Below the pieces are notes generated by a model. That model saw nothing but the letters and a program-made list of their open reading frames with translations. It had not been told where the DNA came from and ran no database searches. A stretch of 14,658 nt of DNA from Gammaproteobacteria bacterium (GTDB lineage Bacteria > Pseudomonadota > Gammaproteobacteria > Pseudomonadales > M0112): the NCBI GenBank assembly GCA_006227085.1, contig SBFY01000055.1:1-14658 (forward strand). Reading direction: 5' to 3'. Shown in pieces: positions 7,256-14,378 of the stretch (positions within the stretch are counted from its first letter, which is position 1; each line of letters begins with the position of its first letter). The translations under genes and the position numbers were made by a program.

Positions 7256-7702
7256 TTAACGGGATGCTTCAAGCCGGGTGATCGCTGCCTGCAAGGCCAG
7301 CTGGTAACCCTGGGGACCCAGGCCGCAAATCACGCCCTGGGCAATGTCGGAAAAATAGGAATGCTGGCGGAAACTTTCGCGCCGGTGGATGTTGGACAGG
7401 TGGACTTCGATAAACGGGATGTCCACGGCCAAGAGGGCGTCGCGCAGGGCCACACTGGTATGGGTAAAGGCAGCCGGGTTGATGATGATGAAGTTGACCC
7501 CTTCGCGGCGGGCGGCCTGGATGCGGTCGACCAGCTCGTATTCGGCATTGCTTTGCAGGGTCATCAGGTGGTGGCCCGCGTTTTTGGCAATTTGCAGCAA
7601 GTCGCCATTGATGGCGTCCAGTGTGGTGTGGCCGTAGGTTTCTGGCTCACGGGTGCCGAGCAGGTTCAGGTTGGGCCCATGCAGGACCAGGATGCTAGCC
7701 AT
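7256..7702 (-). CDS. aroQ: AroQ, type II 3-dehydroquinate dehydratase
   Basis: AroQ removes water from 3-dehydroquinate to give 3-dehydroshikimate, the third step of the shikimate pathway. It works as a cytoplasmic dodecamer. The protein has 148 residues, the normal length. The family signature LVLHGPNLNLLGTREPETYG contains the catalytic Tyr (Y23) and the lid arginine (R18). INPAAFTHTS (74-83) binds substrate. EVHLSNIHRRESFRQHS (99-115) contains the catalytic His (H101). The ATG at 7702 follows GCGAGGC, a good ribosome-binding site. It is first in the aroQ-accB-accC-prmA run, an arrangement known from Pseudomonas, with a candidate promoter about 45 bases upstream. Confidence 0.98.
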   Translation of the reverse strand: MASILVLHGPNLNLLGTREPETYGHTTLDAINGDLLQIAKNAGHHLMTLQSNAEYELVDRIQAARREGVNFIIINPAAFTHTSVALRDALLAVDIPFIEVHLSNIHRRESFRQHSYFSDIAQGVICGLGPQGYQLALQAAITRLEASR

Positions 7703-7748
7703 GGCTGCCTCGCAATACCTTGTTTATAGGGACTTCCTTGATGCGGGC

Positions 7749-7777
7749 ATTCTGCCCAAAAGCAGCATGGCAGGCAA
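7749..7777 (-). promoter_or_regulatory. Candidate sigma-70 promoter for the aroQ-accB-accC-prmA operon
   Basis: On the minus strand, TTGCCT (7777-7772) is a reasonable -35 and CAGAAT (7754-7749) a reasonable -10, with an ideal 17-base spacer. Each matches 4 of 6 consensus bases. The predicted start near 7742 gives a leader of about 40 bases to the aroQ ATG at 7702. This is the best promoter I can see in the dsbD-aroQ gap. The alternative TATAAA near 7840-7848 has no matching -35. Confidence 0.5.
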
Positions 7778-7867
7778 CGGATTTTCTCAAATCCTGCATG
7801 ATGCCGGTCAATTTTTGCCAGTTCGGCGAAGTTTTTGACATTTATACATGGGGTGCATCGGGATGGA

Positions 7868-7915
7868 TGCCGCCAGAGGCAGGATTTCCATGCCTGTTCA
7901 TCGCAAATGGCGGCA
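7868..7915. other. Two-part stem-loop in the dsbD-aroQ intergenic region
   Basis: An 8-bp outer stem, TGCCGCCA/TGGCGGCA (7868-7875 with 7908-7915), encloses a 5-bp inner stem, AGGCA/TGCCT (7877-7881 with 7891-7895), with a 9-base loop and an asymmetric 1/12-base internal loop. It lies in the 272-base gap, upstream of the aroQ promoter candidate and downstream of dsbD. No T-run follows on either strand. It could be part of the dsbD 3' UTR, a small RNA, or a protein-binding palindrome. I see no protein-coding gene in the gap. Confidence 0.45.
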
Positions 7916-7934
7916 AGCTGCTGGCGATTTCATG

Positions 7935-7976
7935 AAAAAGCAGTAAATGGACGGCATCCAGTGGTAAATGCCTGCT
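7935..7976 (-). terminator. Weak candidate terminator after dsbD
   Basis: On the minus strand, AGCAG (7976-7972) pairs with CTGCT (7943-7939), which is followed by a run of T (7939-7935). An inner GGCAT/ATGCC pair lengthens the 5' arm but leaves a 9-base bulge on the 3' side. Placement directly at the dsbD stop fits a terminator. The stem is short and imperfect, so this is tentative. Confidence 0.3.
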
Positions 7977-9645
7977 ACTTTGTACCGATTGTGCCTTCAA
8001 TGGCTGCTTTGAAAGTGTCTGGGCGCAGGATTTGCGGAAGCACGACAGGGCTTGCGCCAGGATTGGCCGGGTAGAACACATAAAGCGGGACGCCGGAGCG
8101 GCCAAATGAGGCTAGCAAGGCATCAATGGCGGGGTCTGGGCGGGTCCAGTCGGCTTTCAGGTAGATAACCCCGTGGCGGGCAAACAGGTCGCGGGTGGCG
8201 TCGGTATCCAGCACGACTTTTTCATTGGCCAGGCAGGTGATGCACCAGTCGGCAGTGACGTTGAGGAAGACCGGCGAGCCTTGCTGGCGCAGCGTTGCCA
8301 CGCGCTCGGCTGACCAGGCTTGTCCCGGTTCGGTGGAGGATTTGCTCTCGGCCTGGATGGCAAGCATGGGCAGCAGGCTGGCCACCAGCAATGACCATGC
8401 GATGACGCGCTTGGCACCTTGTGCATGATGGGCGAGCAGGCCGCTGCCGATGACCAGTGCCAGGCAGCCCGCACTGACGAGTAATAGCGAGGTGCTGCTG
8501 GCCTGGTGGCTGAGTACCCACAGTAGCCAGGCCACCGCTGCCGCCATCGGCAGCACCAGCCAATGCTTGAACCGCTCCATCCATGGGCCCGGCTTGGGCA
8601 GGCGGCGGGCCAGCCCGGGCATCAGGCCCAGCACAAGGAATGGCGCCGCCATGCCGGCGCCGAGACAGGCAAATACGGTCAGGGTGATGGCCGGTGGCTG
8701 GGTGATGGCATAACCCAGTGCTGTCGCCATGAACGGCGCGGTACAAGGGCTGGCAACCACCACCGCCAGTGCGCCGGTAAAAAAGGATGCACCGGGGCCA
8801 CTGCCTTCGGTCAGGCTTTGCCCAACCCCGAGCCAGCGCAGGCCCGGCATGAACCAGCCCCACAAGGTGATGCTGATGCCGGTGAACAGCCAGGCCAGGG
8901 CAGCAATCACATACGGCGATTGCAGCTGGAAGCCCCAGCCGACGGTGGCGCCGCCGGCCCGGATGGCGAGCAGTGCGCCGCCCACCAGCAGGAAGCTGGC
9001 GATCACCCCCGCGCTATAGCTCAAGGCGTGACCCAGGGTGCTGCCACGATGGGCATGGGTGGTGATGGCAATGATTTTCAGTGACAGCACCGGGAACACG
9101 CAGGGCATCAGGTTCAGGATCAAGCCACCGATGAAGGCCGCCAGGGCAATCCAGGCCAGGCTTTGTGCTGCTTCCATGGGTATGCCGGAAGTTGCGGTGG
9201 CAGCAGGAGCCTTGATGGGCAGCAGGGTGGCGGCATCCCAATGCAGGGTTTCCGGCGGGTAGCACAGGCCGGCGTCGGCGCAGCCCTGGAAATGGAGGGT
9301 GATGATAGTCGTGTCCGGCGGGGTATCGACGAGGACATCCACTTGCGAGTAATAGACTTCGGTATCACCAAAAAACTCATCGTGGAATGCCAGTCCCGCC
9401 GGTGTGGTCATGGGCAAGGGGCTCTTGAAGGCATGCCGGTACAGGTAATAGCCATCGGCAATCTGCCATTGCACGCGCACCCGGCCGTCTTCGCGAATCG
9501 CAGTTGCCCGGTAGGCTTCATGCACGGGCAGGAAGCGGGGGGTGTCACCGGCCAGCAGTGAAGGGTTGCGTTCACCCAGTCCCGCCAGTGCGGGCAGGGA
9601 TAACACACAAAGCAACAGGATATGGACGATGCGGTGTAGGGACAT
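7975..9645 (-). CDS. dsbD: DsbD, thiol:disulfide interchange protein
   Basis: DsbD carries electrons from cytoplasmic thioredoxin across the inner membrane to periplasmic partners such as DsbC and the cytochrome c maturation thiol proteins. I start at the ATG at 9645, because MSLHRIVHILLLCVLSLPALA is a clean signal peptide. An in-frame ATG 75 bases upstream would add a sequence that is not signal-like. The protein then has 556 residues (E. coli precursor 565). All six functional cysteines are present: C122 and C128 (GCADAGLCYPP) in the periplasmic alpha domain, C182 (NLMPCVFP) and C301 (ASPCTAPF) in the eight-helix membrane domain, and C468/C471 (DWCITC) in the C-terminal thioredoxin-like domain. 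The ribosome-binding site before 9645 is weak. It is divergent from the lipoprotein/copper-chaperone pair. Confidence 0.96.
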   Translation of the reverse strand: MSLHRIVHILLLCVLSLPALAGLGERNPSLLAGDTPRFLPVHEAYRATAIREDGRVRVQWQIADGYYLYRHAFKSPLPMTTPAGLAFHDEFFGDTEVYYSQVDVLVDTPPDTTIITLHFQGCADAGLCYPPETLHWDAATLLPIKAPAATATSGIPMEAAQSLAWIALAAFIGGLILNLMPCVFPVLSLKIIAITTHAHRGSTLGHALSYSAGVIASFLLVGGALLAIRAGGATVGWGFQLQSPYVIAALAWLFTGISITLWGWFMPGLRWLGVGQSLTEGSGPGASFFTGALAVVVASPCTAPFMATALGYAITQPPAITLTVFACLGAGMAAPFLVLGLMPGLARRLPKPGPWMERFKHWLVLPMAAAVAWLLWVLSHQASSTSLLLVSAGCLALVIGSGLLAHHAQGAKRVIAWSLLVASLLPMLAIQAESKSSTEPGQAWSAERVATLRQQGSPVFLNVTADWCITCLANEKVVLDTDATRDLFARHGVIYLKADWTRPDPAIDALLASFGRSGVPLYVFYPANPGASPVVLPQILRPDTFKAAIEGTIGTK

Positions 9646-9720
9646 GCTGACAACACAAGACTGGGTCGCAAAACAGTAAAAACAGTGTGCATGAGTCGTG
9701 CTGTGGATGCCAGCTTTCAT

Positions 9721-9726
9721 TAGAAT
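9721..9726 (+). promoter_or_regulatory. Candidate -10 box for the lipoprotein / copper chaperone pair
   Basis: TAGAAT matches the sigma-70 -10 consensus at 5 of 6 positions and lies 33 bases upstream of the lipoprotein ATG (9759). The expected -35 area (about 9697-9704, GTGCTG) is poor, so an activator or relaxed recognition would be needed. The same 113-base divergent region must also hold the dsbD promoter, for which I see no strong match. Confidence 0.4.
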
Positions 9727-9758
9727 ACGGCCTTTCCTCGCAGCCGGTTCCAGGAACT

Positions 9759-10460
9759 ATGCGGCACTTTCCCATCCTCGGTTTTGCCTTGTTGCTGGCA
9801 GCCTGTGCCAGCCAGCCGGTCCCTGCGCCGGTGCCGGAAGCGAGCGCACAGCAACGCTGGATTGCGCAGGTGCTGACGGAAGCGGAAGTGGCATTCATGG
9901 AAAACCGCCTGATGGTGCCAGTGACCGATAATGCCGTTGATCGTTACCAGCAGGTGCTGGATATCGACCCGGCAAACGAGCACGCCTTGCTGGGTATGAA
10001 AAAAGTGGGTCGTCGCTATTTGTCACTGGCGATGGAAGCCGCGAATGGAGGCGACCTCGTGGCTGCGCAGCGCTATGTGGATCGTGCAAAAACGGTTGAC
10101 CCCGGTTACGAAGCCATCGCGCACATGGAAGATTACCTGGCCTTGCTGGAAACGGAACAACGCCGCGACCGTGCCAAGCAAACGCGCAGCAAGAATACCC
10201 GGCCGAATGAGCGCTGGCTGGATGCGTCGGCGGTGAGTGCGCGCAGTGCCGGCATGGTGGCAGAGTTGCATGATCTTGCCAGGCAAATACAGGCATGGGA
10301 TACGCGGTTTGAAATCATCGCGCGTTCCGATGCGGAAGGCCGCTGGATTTACCAGACCATGCGCGATGCCGTTTCCGGTTATCGCTTGCGGGCGAATTTA
10401 TCGATAGGCCGTGAGCCGCGCGTGTTATTGATGGATGTGATAGAGGCAACAGACCAATGA
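9759..10460 (+). CDS. Putative lipoprotein with TPR-like repeats
   Basis: I do not recognise a named family. The ATG at 9759 follows CAGGAA. The first 16 residues, MRHFPILGFALLLAAC, are a lipoprotein signal with lipobox LAAC and acylated C16. The residue after the cysteine is Ala, which predicts outer-membrane sorting. A Pro-rich tether follows. Residues about 52-125 look like two tetratricopeptide-type helical pairs (AVDRYQQVLDIDPANEHALL and AAQRYVDRAKTVDPGYEAI). The C-terminal 60 residues (YQTMRDAVSGYRLRANLSIG and after) form a separate conserved-looking segment. The 233-residue protein probably acts as a periplasmic scaffold. Its stop overlaps the start of the copper chaperone gene by 4 bases (ATGA), so the two are translationally coupled. 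A role in copper or oxidase assembly is inference from that coupling only. Confidence 0.8.
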   Translation: MRHFPILGFALLLAACASQPVPAPVPEASAQQRWIAQVLTEAEVAFMENRLMVPVTDNAVDRYQQVLDIDPANEHALLGMKKVGRRYLSLAMEAANGGDLVAAQRYVDRAKTVDPGYEAIAHMEDYLALLETEQRRDRAKQTRSKNTRPNERWLDASAVSARSAGMVAELHDLARQIQAWDTRFEIIARSDAEGRWIYQTMRDAVSGYRLRANLSIGREPRVLLMDVIEATDQ

Positions 10461-10924
10461 GGATATTGACCGGGTTTTTCCTGCTGTGTGTTAGTACGAT
10501 CACGATGGCATCGGAGCTGTCGGTACATGTCATGTCGCCGCGTGTGCGTGAAACCCTGCCGGCACAGACGGTGGCCAGTGCGTATTTCACGGTGATGAAT
10601 CATGGCGACAAGGATGTGCTGTTGGTGTCCGCGCGCAGCGATCGCTCACCGCGCGTTGAAATCCATGAGCATCGTCATGACAACGGTATGATGCAGATGC
10701 GGAAACTGGAATCACTGCTGATTCCGGCGCATGGCCAGCAAGTGTTCCAGTCCGGTGGATTGCATTTGATGCTGATGGATTTACCGGCACCATTGAAGGC
10801 CGGTGAAACCGTCAGTGTGGTGTTGCAGTTTGGTGATGGTGCCGAGCTGGAGCTGGTGTTGCCGGTGCAGACGCTGCAGGAAACCCTGCAGCCGGCTTCC
10901 GCTGCAGGGCACTCACATCACTGA
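10457..10924 (+). CDS. PCu(A)C-type periplasmic copper chaperone
   Basis: PCu(A)C proteins bind Cu(I) in the periplasm and deliver it to the CuA or CuB site of cytochrome c oxidase. Residues 1-18 are a signal peptide (cleavage near MA-SE). The mature domain contains the full family ligand pattern H-x10-M-x21-H-x-M: H70, M81, H103, M105 (VEIHEH ... MRKL ... GGLHLMLMDL). At 155 residues it is normal length. The short C-terminus ends GHSHH, adding three histidines that could bind a second metal. The ATG overlaps the stop of the lipoprotein gene (ATGA). The TGA at 10922-10924 directly abuts the stop of the convergent kinase gene, leaving no room for a terminator outside the coding regions. Confidence 0.92.
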   Translation: MRILTGFFLLCVSTITMASELSVHVMSPRVRETLPAQTVASAYFTVMNHGDKDVLLVSARSDRSPRVEIHEHRHDNGMMQMRKLESLLIPAHGQQVFQSGGLHLMLMDLPAPLKAGETVSVVLQFGDGAELELVLPVQTLQETLQPASAAGHSHH

Positions 10925-11917
10925 TTACAAGTTCACTTGTTCAAGGATCTGCGGGAATGCCGTTGCGGGCAACCGCGGGCCGTAGTGCGTGACGATTTGT
11001 GAGGCGGCGAAATTAGCCAGGCGGCCAGCATCGGCCCAACTGTAACCGTGCGTCAGCCCGAACAGGAACGTCCCCGCAAACATGTCGCCGGCACCGTTGG
11101 TGTCAATCGCCTTCACCGGGAAACCCGGTACTTCGATCAGGTCTTCACCATCGAACAGTAATGCACCGCGTGCGCCGCAGGTCACTGCAAAGGTTTTGGC
11201 AGCCTGTTTCAGGGCGGGAATGGCGGCTTGCAGCGAATCCGTGCCTGCCCAGCTCATGGCTTCCGATTCATTGCAGAACACGATATCGAGTTGCTGGCCT
11301 ACCATTTCCTTCAAGCCATCGCGGAAGTGAGCCACGATACCGGGATCGGAAAAACTGAGCGCGGTTTTCACGCCATGGCGTTCGGCGAGCTGGCGCGCAT
11401 GGATTGCCGCATCACGACCGGTAGGGGACGTGACCAGGTAGCCTTCGATGTACAGATAGCGCGATGCTTTCAAGGCGGACTCATCAACCTGTTCGCGCGA
11501 CAGCGTTTCACTGATGCCGAGGAAAGTGTTCATGGTGCGTTCGGCATCATCGGTGATCATGACCAGGCATTTGCCGGTGATGCCTTGTGGCAGGGTGGTT
11601 GCGGGTGTGTCGACACCGGCATTTTTCATGTCCGTCAGGTAGAAACGGCCATTGTCATCATCGGCGACCTTGCCGCTGAAAAAGGTACGGCCACCCAGCA
11701 GGGTGGTGGCGATCATGCTGTTGGCGGCTGAGCCGCCACTGGCACGGCGGGCACCGACCAGGTGATCCTTGAGATGAGCCATCAATTCATGCTGGCGCGA
11801 TTCATCCACCAGGGTCATGACGCCTTTTTCAATGCCTGCATTGGCCAGGAATTCATTGTTGACCTCAACCTCGGTGTCCACCAGGGCTGCGCCAATGCCG
11901 TATACGTCGTATTTCAT
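10925..11917 (-). CDS. PfkB-family carbohydrate/nucleoside kinase (adenosine kinase-like)
   Basis: This 330-residue protein is a ribokinase-fold (PfkB) kinase. The substrate-side GG motif is SGGSAANSM (60-68). The second PfkB signature is AIDTNGAGDMFAGTF, with the catalytic base D278 and the anion-hole GAGD (275-278). The ATP-side motif is TCGARGAL. The N-terminus (YDVYGIGAALVDTEVEV) is the form usually annotated as adenosine kinase in gammaproteobacteria. Substrate cannot be read from sequence, so ribose, inosine-guanosine or adenosine are all possible. The ATG at 11917 follows GGGGAG at good spacing. It is a single gene, convergent with the copper chaperone gene (0-base gap) and divergent from mrcB. 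Confidence 0.85.
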   Translation of the reverse strand: MKYDVYGIGAALVDTEVEVNNEFLANAGIEKGVMTLVDESRQHELMAHLKDHLVGARRASGGSAANSMIATTLLGGRTFFSGKVADDDNGRFYLTDMKNAGVDTPATTLPQGITGKCLVMITDDAERTMNTFLGISETLSREQVDESALKASRYLYIEGYLVTSPTGRDAAIHARQLAERHGVKTALSFSDPGIVAHFRDGLKEMVGQQLDIVFCNESEAMSWAGTDSLQAAIPALKQAAKTFAVTCGARGALLFDGEDLIEVPGFPVKAIDTNGAGDMFAGTFLFGLTHGYSWADAGRLANFAASQIVTHYGPRLPATAFPQILEQVNL

Positions 11918-11943
11918 GGAATACTCCCCAACAGGATGCCGCG

Positions 11944-11954
11944 CAGGTTACCTG
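11944..11954. promoter_or_regulatory. Palindrome upstream of the PfkB kinase gene
   Basis: CAGGTTACCTG is a perfect 5+1+5 palindrome located 27 bases upstream of the kinase ATG. On the minus strand it overlaps TAACCT, a weak -10 whose TTGCGC -35 is 17 bases upstream. It could therefore be an operator overlapping the kinase promoter. There is no known regulator match that I recognise. Confidence 0.3.
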
Positions 11955-12006
11955 TCACTGGCGGTTCGCGCAAACCCTGCCATCGTCTTTTGTGGCGAAG
12001 CCGAAG

Positions 12007-12015
12007 TGCTACACT
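12007..12015 (+). promoter_or_regulatory. Extended -10 promoter for mrcB
   Basis: TGCTACACT at 12007-12015 matches the extended -10 form TGnTAnnnT. No good -35 lies at 16-18 bases, which extended -10 promoters tolerate. The predicted start is near 12021-12023, only about 2-4 bases before the mrcB ATG at 12025, so the transcript would be essentially leaderless. Confidence 0.45.
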
Positions 12016-12024
12016 GCGCTCCCC

Positions 12025-14325
12025 ATGAGCACCCGTCGCAAACCTGCCGCTGGCAAGAAATCCCGTAAAGCCACACCGCGCCCGCGCCGTTGGCTGGGCA
12101 TGCTATGGAAAACGGCACTGGCGGGCCTGGTGCTGGTGTTGGTCATGGTCGCCTATCTGGACGCCATCGTGCAGCGCAAGTTTGAAGGCAAGAAGTGGGC
12201 ATTGCCGGCCAAGGTCTATGCGAGGCCATTGGAACTGTATGCAGGGCTCAGCCTGCCAAAAACCGAATTGCTGCGGGAGTTGCAGGCCTTGGGTTACCGG
12301 CAAGCCACCGGCTGGCAGGCGGGCACTTTCCAGGATGCGGGTGACCTTGTGCACTTGCACACGCGCGGTTTCCGCTTTTCCGACGGGGTAGAGCCGGCGC
12401 GTCACCTGCAGTTGCAATGGCAGGGCAACGGTTTGGTGGCCTTGGGTCATGCCGCGCCGATCATCCGGCTGGAGCCACTGCACATTGGCGGGATTTACCC
12501 GGCACACCAGGAAGATCGCTTGCTGGTGCGTCTGGATGATGTGCCACCGCTGTTGCTGAAAACACTGGTGCAAGTCGAGGACCGCAATTTTTATTCGCAC
12601 TGGGGCGTGTCGTTGCGGGGCATTGCACGGGCCTTGCTGGTGAACGTGCAGAGCGGTCGACTGGCGCAGGGTGGCAGCACTTTGACCCAGCAGCTGGTGA
12701 AAAACTTTTACCTGACTGCCGAACGCAGCCTCTGGCGCAAGGCTGTGGAAGCGGTGATGGCAGTGTTGCTGGAAGTGCATTACAGCAAGGATGCCATTCT
12801 TGAGACCTATTTGAACGAGGTGTATCTCGGCCAATCCGGCCCGCGCGCCGTGCATGGTTTCGGGCTGGCCAGCCTGCACTATTTCAATCGTCCAGTGGGT
12901 GAACTGGAATTGCACCAGATCGCCTTGCTGGTCGGTATTGTCAAAGGGCCGTCGCAATACAATCCGTGGAAGCATCCGGGCCGCGCGCTGGAGCGGCGCG
13001 ATTTGATACTCGACATGCTGGCGGATGAAAACATCGTGCCGCGCTGGCAGGCCAATGTGGCGAAATCGCGGGCACTGGATATCGCGGGCAGTACACGCGG
13101 TGGCCAGCCCGGTTATCCGGCGTTTATTGAGCTGGTGTCGCGCCAATTACGGGAAGAATACCGGCCGCAGGATTTGTCATCCGAAGGGCTGGAGATTTTC
13201 ACTGCCTTCGATCCCCGCGTGCAGTGGCAGTCGGAGTCGGCGTTGGCCGGTGTGGTGGCGCAATTGGAGCAACGTCACAAACTGGCGGCAGGCACTTTGC
13301 AGGGTGCCGTGGTGGTGACCAATCCGGTCACGGGTGAAGTGCAGGCAGTGGTGGGAGGGCGTTCGCCGCGATTTGCCGGTTTCAACCGCGCACTCGATGC
13401 ACAGCGCCCGATTGGCTCCACCATCAAGCCGGTGGTCTATCTCACGGCGCTCGAACGTGGGCGCACCTTGGCGACGCTGGTCGATGACAGTCCGTTGCAA
13501 GTGAAAGGGCCGAAAAACACTGTCTGGTCGCCCAGGAATTACGACAAGCAAAGTCATGGTGAAGCCATGCTGGTGACCGCCTTGGCCAATTCATGGAACC
13601 AGGCCACTGCCCGCCTGGGGATGGAGCTCGGTGTGGCGAATGTGTTGGCGACGCTGAAGCGCCTCGGGGTGGAGCGCACATTCCCGCCGTTGCCATCGGT
13701 GTTGCTGGGGTCGGTCGCGATGTCACCGCTGGAAGTGGCCACGATGTACCAGACGATTGCTGCCGGCGGTTTCCAGGCACCGCCGCGGGCCATTCGTGAA
13801 GTCCGTGATGCGCGAGGCCGTCCGCTCAGTCGCTATCCATTGGCCTTGCAGCAGAAGGCGTCGCCTGAAGCGACTTTCCTGCTGCAATACGCCTTGGTGG
13901 GTGCAGTGCGGGAAGGCACGGGTCGCAGTGTCTACAACACCTTGCCGGCGGATCGCGTGGTCGCCGGCAAGACTGGCACCACCGATGACCAGCGTGACAG
14001 CTGGTTCGCCGGTTTTACCGGTGATCGCCTTGCCGTGGTCTGGTTAGGGCGTGATGACAACCAGCCGACGCCCTTGACCGGTAGCAGCGGTGCATTGACG
14101 GTGTGGGGTGAAATCATGCGCTACAGCGAGCAAAGCCTGGATTTGGTGCCGCCAGACCGGGTGCAGTTTGTGGCCGTGGATCGCCACAGTGGCGCCAAAA
14201 CCGGTAGTGCCTGCCCGGATGCCTTGATGCTGCCGTTTGTCAAAGGCAGCGAGCCCACGCAGATGGCGGCTTGCCAGCAGGAAGGCCGGCCCATTATTTA
14301 TTGGCTGCGGCGGTTGGTGCAGTAA
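12025..14325 (+). CDS. mrcB: PBP1B, bifunctional peptidoglycan glycosyltransferase/transpeptidase
   Basis: PBP1B is a class A penicillin-binding protein that polymerises lipid II and cross-links peptides. I start at the ATG at 12025, giving 766 residues. The upstream in-frame ATG (11992) would add MAKPKCYTALP, unlike family N-termini. The basic cytoplasmic tail is followed by one membrane anchor (about 28-46). A UB2H-like regulatory domain spans about 60-150. In the GT51 domain, E185 lies in VEDRNFYSHWG and GGSTLTQQLVKN spans 216-227. The transpeptidase has S465-T-I-K468, S523-W-N525 and K649-T-G651. All catalytic motifs are intact. Cysteines C730 and C750 near the C-terminus could form a disulfide. 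No Shine-Dalgarno precedes the ATG. The next gene is an LpoP-like lipoprotein. Confidence 0.97.
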   Translation: MSTRRKPAAGKKSRKATPRPRRWLGMLWKTALAGLVLVLVMVAYLDAIVQRKFEGKKWALPAKVYARPLELYAGLSLPKTELLRELQALGYRQATGWQAGTFQDAGDLVHLHTRGFRFSDGVEPARHLQLQWQGNGLVALGHAAPIIRLEPLHIGGIYPAHQEDRLLVRLDDVPPLLLKTLVQVEDRNFYSHWGVSLRGIARALLVNVQSGRLAQGGSTLTQQLVKNFYLTAERSLWRKAVEAVMAVLLEVHYSKDAILETYLNEVYLGQSGPRAVHGFGLASLHYFNRPVGELELHQIALLVGIVKGPSQYNPWKHPGRALERRDLILDMLADENIVPRWQANVAKSRALDIAGSTRGGQPGYPAFIELVSRQLREEYRPQDLSSEGLEIFTAFDPRVQWQSESALAGVVAQLEQRHKLAAGTLQGAVVVTNPVTGEVQAVVGGRSPRFAGFNRALDAQRPIGSTIKPVVYLTALERGRTLATLVDDSPLQVKGPKNTVWSPRNYDKQSHGEAMLVTALANSWNQATARLGMELGVANVLATLKRLGVERTFPPLPSVLLGSVAMSPLEVATMYQTIAAGGFQAPPRAIREVRDARGRPLSRYPLALQQKASPEATFLLQYALVGAVREGTGRSVYNTLPADRVVAGKTGTTDDQRDSWFAGFTGDRLAVVWLGRDDNQPTPLTGSSGALTVWGEIMRYSEQSLDLVPPDRVQFVAVDRHSGAKTGSACPDALMLPFVKGSEPTQMAACQQEGRPIIYWLRRLVQ

Positions 14326-14340
14326 CGCTGCCGGCGCGGT

Positions 14341-14346
14341 TAAAAT
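14341..14346 (+). promoter_or_regulatory. Candidate -10 box for the lipoprotein gene after mrcB
   Basis: TAAAAT matches the sigma-70 -10 consensus at 5 of 6 positions. It lies 15 bases after the mrcB stop and 32 bases before the lipoprotein ATG (14379). The -35 region (TGCAGT at 17-base spacing) is poor. It could supply separate expression of the lipoprotein in addition to read-through from mrcB. No terminator hairpin is visible in the 53-base gap. Confidence 0.35.
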
Positions 14347-14378
14347 GGCCGCTTTCCAGCCGTGTGCGGATTCCTGTC

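Noticed and set aside
7835..7840. Perfect TTGACA -35 box on the plus strand
   Set aside because: No -10-like sequence at 16-18 bases, and no plus-strand gene follows; the nearest real gene on that strand is nearly 2 kb away.
9646..9720. N-terminal extension of dsbD to the ATG at 9720
   Set aside because: It would put 25 Cys/His-containing residues ahead of a clean signal peptide; the ATG at 9645 fits secretion.
12103..13146. 347-codon minus-strand open frame opposite mrcB
   Set aside because: Gln/His-rich translation typical of an antisense frame; the plus strand encodes an intact PBP1B.
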